A DNA stretch of 64,000 nt from Paenibacillus sp. PastM-3 (GTDB taxonomy: Bacteria > Bacillota > Bacilli > Paenibacillales > Paenibacillaceae): NCBI RefSeq assembly GCF_029893965.1, contig NZ_JARXXP010000026.1, positions 1 to 64,000 on the forward strand. Reading direction: 5' to 3'. The translations under genes and the position numbers were made by a program. The notes under the pieces are model-generated. The model did not search any database and was not told the origin of the DNA. It was given only the letters and a program-made list of their open reading frames with translations. The first letter of the stretch is position 1. Every line of letters begins with the position of its first letter. Of this stretch, positions 59,729 through 64,000 are shown piece after piece.

Positions 59729-61543
59729 ATGACGGAGCAAACGCTTTGGAAAAGTGTACAGGAGCTGCAGCCTGTTAGTATGAGTCTGTATGTTCCGGAC
59801 GGTAATCCGACTTCCTTCTGGAGATCGGCGGCATCGGCCGGGCATCTGCGGCAGGACATTGCCGAGATCCGGGCGGAAGGAGAAAGGCTGGCAGGCCAGC
59901 CGGTTCCGGAGCTGACCCCGGAGCTGTTCTCGGTTTTTGCGCGTACCGGCTCACGGCTTGAATATGAACGGGTGTATTTTGAACGGAGAAGAAGGCTTAA
60001 CACTTTTGTACTTCTGGCACTGCTGGAGCCGGACAACGCACAGCATCTGCAGTATGCGGAAGAAATGCTCGTGGCTGTATGCAGCGAATACACGTGGTGC
60101 CTGCCGGCCCACGTTCCCGGCGGGCATGAAGCCGCGGAGATTAACCGCTATATCGACCTCTTCTCGGCCGAAACCGGCTTTACGCTAAGTGAAATTTCGC
60201 TGCTGCTGGGGGAACGGCTTCCGCTGGAGCTCCGGCTGCGGATCAGACAGGAAACGGAAGACAGGCTGTTCCGGCCTTTTCTGGAACAGGGACCCTATGA
60301 ATGGGAGACTGCCCGGCACAACTGGGCAGCGGTCTGCGCCGGCTCCATCGGCGGCGCCGCGCTGCTCACTGTGGAAGATCCGCAGGTTCTGGCGGATATT
60401 CTGCAGAAGACACAAAGCAGCATACACTGTTATTTGGAAGGCTTCGGGGACGACGGCGCCTGTCTGGAAGGGCTGGGCTACTGGAATTACGGCTTCGGCT
60501 ATTTCACTTACTACAGTGATCTGCTCCGCTCCCGCAGCGCAGGAAGCCTTGACTGGTTCAAGGTACCCAAGGTCCAGCGGATCGCCCGCTTCCAGCAGCA
60601 GTGCTTCATTGACGGCAGCCTTACCGCCAACTTTTCCGATTCACTGCCCCGGGTGCGTGTGCATATGGGGTTGTCCCATTACCTCGCTGGCGTATATCCC
60701 GGAGATGTTGAATGCCCTCCGGCGGAGCTGCGGGCTCCGTATACCGAAGATCATTGCAGCCGGTTCGCTCCTGCGCTGCGCAATCTGATCTGGACGCAGT
60801 TCGGCTCGGGACAGCAGCACTGGCCGGCGGCCAGCACCTATCTTCCCGATGCGGCCTGGCTGCTGTCGCGGCATGTCTCGCCGGCCGGCACCTTTGGCTT
60901 CGCGGCCAAAGGCGGCCATAACAACGAGCCGCATAACCATAACGACCTGGGCCAGTTCATTCTGACCGGCCGCGGGGAGGTGTACGCTGCTGATCTGGGC
61001 AGCGGGGAATATACCGCCGGCTACTTCGGCGCCGGCCGTTACGGGTATGACTGCAACGGCTCCCAGGGTCATTCGGTGCCGGTCATTAACGGCCGGTATC
61101 AGCAGGCCGGCCGAGCTTTCAGTGCCGCTGTAGTGCATGCGGCAACAGGCGAGGCTGCGGATGAGCTGACGCTGGACCTGACAGCCGCATATGAGGCGGA
61201 GGGGCTGCAGTCTCTCACCCGCACTCTTGTCTGGCACAAGGAGCAGCTGCCCCGCCTGGAGCTGAAAGATGAATACCGTTATGAAGGAGCACCGGAGAGC
61301 TGGACGGAACGCTTTATTACATGGAGACACCCGGAGGTATTATCCTCCGGTGTGGTGCTGCTGCCGGGACAGGAAAGCGGCGGAGTACAGGTGACGTATG
61401 ATCCGGCAGGGGTTGAATTGCAGATTAAGGAGCATGTATACCGCGACCATTTCGGGCAGGAGCAGGTGTGGCACAGTCTGGACTTCCAGGCTGTCCGGCC
61501 GGGCAGCGAAGGCAGCTATGCTTTTACCTTTCAATTTATATAG
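59729..61543 (+). CDS. Heparinase II/III-like polysaccharide lyase
   Basis: The 604-residue protein has an N-terminal alpha toroid (about 60-380, NWAAVCAGSIGGAALLT, DDGACLEGLGYWNYGFGYFT) and a C-terminal beta-sandwich with GGHNNEPHNHNDLGQFIL, where the NHND histidine segment is typical of heparinase II/III. Such enzymes split uronate-containing chains by elimination and yield unsaturated uronates, the substrate of the next gene product. No signal peptide is visible, so it acts on imported oligomers. AGGAGG lies nine bases before the ATG at 59729. Confidence 0.88.
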   Translation: MTEQTLWKSVQELQPVSMSLYVPDGNPTSFWRSAASAGHLRQDIAEIRAEGERLAGQPVPELTPELFSVFARTGSRLEYERVYFERRRRLNTFVLLALLEPDNAQHLQYAEEMLVAVCSEYTWCLPAHVPGGHEAAEINRYIDLFSAETGFTLSEISLLLGERLPLELRLRIRQETEDRLFRPFLEQGPYEWETARHNWAAVCAGSIGGAALLTVEDPQVLADILQKTQSSIHCYLEGFGDDGACLEGLGYWNYGFGYFTYYSDLLRSRSAGSLDWFKVPKVQRIARFQQQCFIDGSLTANFSDSLPRVRVHMGLSHYLAGVYPGDVECPPAELRAPYTEDHCSRFAPALRNLIWTQFGSGQQHWPAASTYLPDAAWLLSRHVSPAGTFGFAAKGGHNNEPHNHNDLGQFILTGRGEVYAADLGSGEYTAGYFGAGRYGYDCNGSQGHSVPVINGRYQQAGRAFSAAVVHAATGEAADELTLDLTAAYEAEGLQSLTRTLVWHKEQLPRLELKDEYRYEGAPESWTERFITWRHPEVLSSGVVLLPGQESGGVQVTYDPAGVELQIKEHVYRDHFGQEQVWHSLDFQAVRPGSEGSYAFTFQFI

Positions 61544-61581
61544 AAGGAATACAACCATTCAAGCAAAGGCGGGAACTTAAC

Positions 61582-62718
61582 ATGAATTTGACAGCACAGC
61601 ATACATGGGTGGAAGAGGCCTGGACCAAAGCGCTGGAGAAAACCTTGATCAACAGCCGGAGCATCGGCGCTGAGTTTCCTCATGCCAGCCACGGCGGAAA
61701 ATACGATCTGGCGGCACCTCACTGGTGGACAGCCGGCTTCTGGCCGGGCATGCTCTGGCAGCTCTATGCCGGGGGCGGAGACGAGAGTCTCAAAACGGTT
61801 GCCGTGGAATGTGAGCAGCGGCTGGATGAGGTGCTCGACGGCTACCTGAGACTGGATCATGATTTGGGCTTCATGTGGATATTGACAAGTGTGGCGAACT
61901 TCAAGCAGACCGGGTCAGAGGTCTCGCGCACCCGCGCATTGAAGGCGGCCAATTATCTGGCGGCACGCTTCAATTTGAAAGGCCGCTACATCCGGGCCTG
62001 GAATCCATGGCGTGAAGGCGAAGACAACAGCGGGGTTGCCATCATCGACTGCTGCATGAACATGAGCCTGCTGTTCTGGGCGTCCGAGACGAGTGGTGAT
62101 CCGCGCTACAGACATATCGCGGAAGCGCATATGGATACAGTACTTGAACATTTCATCCGGCCGGATGGCTCGGTCTATCATATTGTCGACTTCAATCCGC
62201 ACACCGGCGAGGTTGCCGAAAAACGCGGCGGCCAGGGCTATGCACCGGAATCGGCCTGGTCACGCGGGACAGCCTGGGCGATCTACGGCCTGGCGCTGGC
62301 TTATCATCATACCGGCTTTGAGCGTTATCTGCACGCGGCCCAGCAGGTGGCTAATTTCTTCATCACCCGGCTGCCGGAGGATCATGTTCCGCACTGGGAC
62401 TTCCGCGCTGCAGGTGTAGCCGGAGACCTCCGCGATACCTCTGCCGGTTCGTGTGCGGCGAGCGGAATGCTGCTGCTGGCCGGTCAGGTAACGGCTGCGG
62501 AATCGCATGTGTACCGGAATGCAGCCCTGAGAATACTCGAGTCCCTTTACAGCAACTACGGCACCTGGGACAATGCGGAGGAGCAGGGATTGCTGCTGCA
62601 CGGCACAGGCAACTACCCGGAGAACGGGAACATCGATGTCCCGCTTATTTATGGTGACTTCTTCTATGTAGAGGCGCTGGCCCGGGTGAAGGAAGCCGGA
62701 CCCTTCTATTGGGAATAG
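61582..62718 (+). CDS. Unsaturated glucuronyl hydrolase, glycoside hydrolase family 88
   Basis: The 378-residue protein has the (alpha/alpha)6 barrel of GH88: HWWTAGFWPGMLWQLY, DHDLGFMWI with the paired aspartate, NSGVAIIDCCMN with the catalytic aspartate, and WSRGTAWAIYGLALAY. It hydrates and cleaves 4,5-unsaturated glucuronate from lyase products. The ATG at 61582 is preferred; the ribosome site (GGCGGGA) is only fair. Its place between the lyase-like gene and the second DUF2264 gene supports a uronate-glycan pathway. Confidence 0.92.
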   Translation: MNLTAQHTWVEEAWTKALEKTLINSRSIGAEFPHASHGGKYDLAAPHWWTAGFWPGMLWQLYAGGGDESLKTVAVECEQRLDEVLDGYLRLDHDLGFMWILTSVANFKQTGSEVSRTRALKAANYLAARFNLKGRYIRAWNPWREGEDNSGVAIIDCCMNMSLLFWASETSGDPRYRHIAEAHMDTVLEHFIRPDGSVYHIVDFNPHTGEVAEKRGGQGYAPESAWSRGTAWAIYGLALAYHHTGFERYLHAAQQVANFFITRLPEDHVPHWDFRAAGVAGDLRDTSAGSCAASGMLLLAGQVTAAESHVYRNAALRILESLYSNYGTWDNAEEQGLLLHGTGNYPENGNIDVPLIYGDFFYVEALARVKEAGPFYWE

Positions 62719-62729
62719 GGGAGAACAGG

Positions 62730-64000
62730 ATGAATAGCGAGCAGAAAGCTGCAGTTCAGGATAATCCGCTTGTAACCCGCCGGGATCTGGCGCTGGCCCT
62801 TGAGCAGCTTACCGCTCCTCTCGGACCGCTGTTCAGTCCGGGCGGGGCCCGGCTCAGAGCCGGAAAGACAGGATCCAGCTATCCGTCAGCCGTAGCGGAA
62901 ATGGAAGGCTTTTCCCGGGTATTGTGGGGGCTGGTGCCGCTCCTGATGGGCGGCGGAACCAGCCCGCTTCTGGATACCGTGCTGGATGGCATCCGCCATG
63001 GCACTGATCCTGCACATGATGAATACTGGGGCAATGTGGCTGATTACGACCAGCGGCTGGTAGAGATGGCTGTCTTCGGCTTCGCTCTGGCAGCGGTACC
63101 TGATAAGATCTGGACAGCGCTTGCTCCCGGGGAGCAGAAGCGGCTGTACAGCTGGCTCAATCAGATCAACGCCCATCCCTGCTATGACTGTAACTGGCTG
63201 TTTTTCAATGTGCTGGTCAATGCCGGCTTCAAAAAGCTCGGGCTTGCCTATGACGCAGGGCAGCTGGAGACGAACCTGCAGCGGATGGACGCGTTCTACC
63301 TGGGTGAAGGCTGGTACAGCGACGGGGTCAACGGGCACAGCGATTACTACGTGCCGTTTGCCATCCATTATTACGGGCTGCTGTATGCGAAGCTGATGGA
63401 GCAGGAGGACCCGGAGCGTTCAGCACTGTTCAAGAAAAGAGCGGAACTGTTCGCACCCCAGTTTATCAGCTGGTTCGCCCCGGACGGCTCCGCGCTGCCA
63501 TACGGCCGCAGTCTGGCGTACCGTTTTGCCCAATCGGCCTTCTGGAGCGCATATGCTTATGCAGAGGTAGAGGGTAGCTACCCGGCTGGTGTAATTAAAG
63601 GACTGGTGCTGCGCAATCTGCGCTGGTGGTTCAGCCAGGAGATTTTTGACCGGGACGGCGTGCTGACGATCGGCTACACCTATCCTAACCTGGTCATGGC
63701 GGAGAATTACAATGCACCCGGATCGCCGTATTGGGCGCTGAAGACCTTCCTGCCGCTGGCGCTGAATGAGGAGCATCCGTTCTGGAAGGCAGACGAGCTG
63801 CCGCTGCCGGAGCTTCCGGCGGTATCCGTCCAGCAGCCGGCGCATCTGGTCATGGTGCGTGATGCCGGACATGTGGCCGCCTTTAACAGCGGGCATTTGT
63901 ACACCAATGAACACACCCATACCTCGGCCAAGTACGAGAAATTCGTGTACTCGACCGGCTTCGGGTTCAGCGTGCCCCGTGCGGAATGGGGGCTGTCCCA
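62730..64000 (+). CDS. DUF2264 family protein, second copy (cut by the window end)
   Basis: The frame runs open from an ATG at 62730, preceded by GGGGAG, to the window edge, giving at least 423 residues. It has the DUF2264 pattern in full: MEGFSRVLWGLVPLLMGGG, DYDQRLVEMAVFGFALAAVP, HPCYDCNWLFFNVLVNAGFK, GHSDYYVPFAIHYYGLLYAK, then a C-terminal beta region beginning VMVRDAGHVAAFNSGHLYTN. It starts 11 bases after the GH88 stop and is co-transcribed. It diverges strongly from the first copy, so the two are not a recent duplication. Confidence 0.88.
   Translation, partial: MNSEQKAAVQDNPLVTRRDLALALEQLTAPLGPLFSPGGARLRAGKTGSSYPSAVAEMEGFSRVLWGLVPLLMGGGTSPLLDTVLDGIRHGTDPAHDEYWGNVADYDQRLVEMAVFGFALAAVPDKIWTALAPGEQKRLYSWLNQINAHPCYDCNWLFFNVLVNAGFKKLGLAYDAGQLETNLQRMDAFYLGEGWYSDGVNGHSDYYVPFAIHYYGLLYAKLMEQEDPERSALFKKRAELFAPQFISWFAPDGSALPYGRSLAYRFAQSAFWSAYAYAEVEGSYPAGVIKGLVLRNLRWWFSQEIFDRDGVLTIGYTYPNLVMAENYNAPGSPYWALKTFLPLALNEEHPFWKADELPLPELPAVSVQQPAHLVMVRDAGHVAAFNSGHLYTNEHTHTSAKYEKFVYSTGFGFSVPRAEWGLS

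Overview
The window is from a spore-forming Gram-positive bacterium, most likely Paenibacillus or a close relative. The evidence is a GerA/GerB/GerC-type germination operon, an S-layer-homology (SLH) anchored exoenzyme, YesM/YesN-type two-component systems next to sugar ABC transporters lacking their own ATPase, strong GGAGG-type ribosome binding sites with frequent TTG and GTG starts, and CcpA-type cre sites. No rRNA, tRNA, CRISPR array, transposase or site-specific recombinase was seen.

Positions 1 to about 10,450 are visibly AT-rich and differ from the rest. They hold short, mostly single-gene units of unrelated function in both orientations: a nucleotidyltransferase, a zinc-ribbon protein, an aminoglycoside-phosphotransferase-like kinase, a metallophosphatase, a VOC/glyoxalase protein, an unknown protein, a DsbA-like plus azoreductase pair with an Rrf2 regulator, an AhpD-like protein with a TetR regulator, and a small membrane protein. 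Several are separated by about 80 to 130 bp imperfect palindromes that recur in at least three related types (A, B and C below). The repeats carry GTTAG/CTAAC boxes, and two gene stop codons lie inside such a box. In one place repeat A runs directly into repeat B at GTTAG; in another a 441 bp gene unit sits exactly between them. This looks like a cassette array with integron attC-like logic in a Firmicute and is the most unusual signal in the window. The right edge holds a decayed nucleoside deaminase gene and a MerR/aldo-keto reductase pair with a clear MerR-type promoter.

Positions 12.1 to 29.4 kb form one polysaccharide-utilisation cluster, all on the + strand: two sugar permeases, a DUF3502 solute-binding lipoprotein, a GH28-like beta-helix enzyme, a GH2 beta-galactosidase, a GH43-like enzyme, a 1797-residue secreted multidomain protein with an alginate-lyase-like core, a second GH43 enzyme and a further five-bladed-propeller hydrolase. 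It is followed by an inverted-repeat element and the C-terminal stub of a GH1 gene.

Positions 30.2 to 33.2 kb carry a polar-amino-acid ABC transporter. At 33.3 to 39.0 kb a LysR regulator is divergent from an AfuA/PhnS-type ABC transporter with a metallophosphatase at the end of the operon, which hints at an organophosphate, phosphonate or iron substrate. At 39.1 to 42.9 kb is a germinant-receptor operon (gerA-gerC-gerB order on the - strand), followed by a GMC oxidoreductase stub.

Positions 43.4 to 57.2 kb hold a two-component system (AraC-type response regulator and YesM-like kinase) divergent from a sugar ABC transporter with a perfect cre box, then a 2218-residue SLH-anchored protein with a GH59-like (galactocerebrosidase-type) domain. 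Positions 57.6 to 64.0 kb hold a cupin-AraC regulator divergent from an operon of DUF2264, heparinase II/III-like, GH88 (unsaturated glucuronyl hydrolase) and a second DUF2264 protein cut by the window end. That set suits breakdown of uronate-containing glycans.
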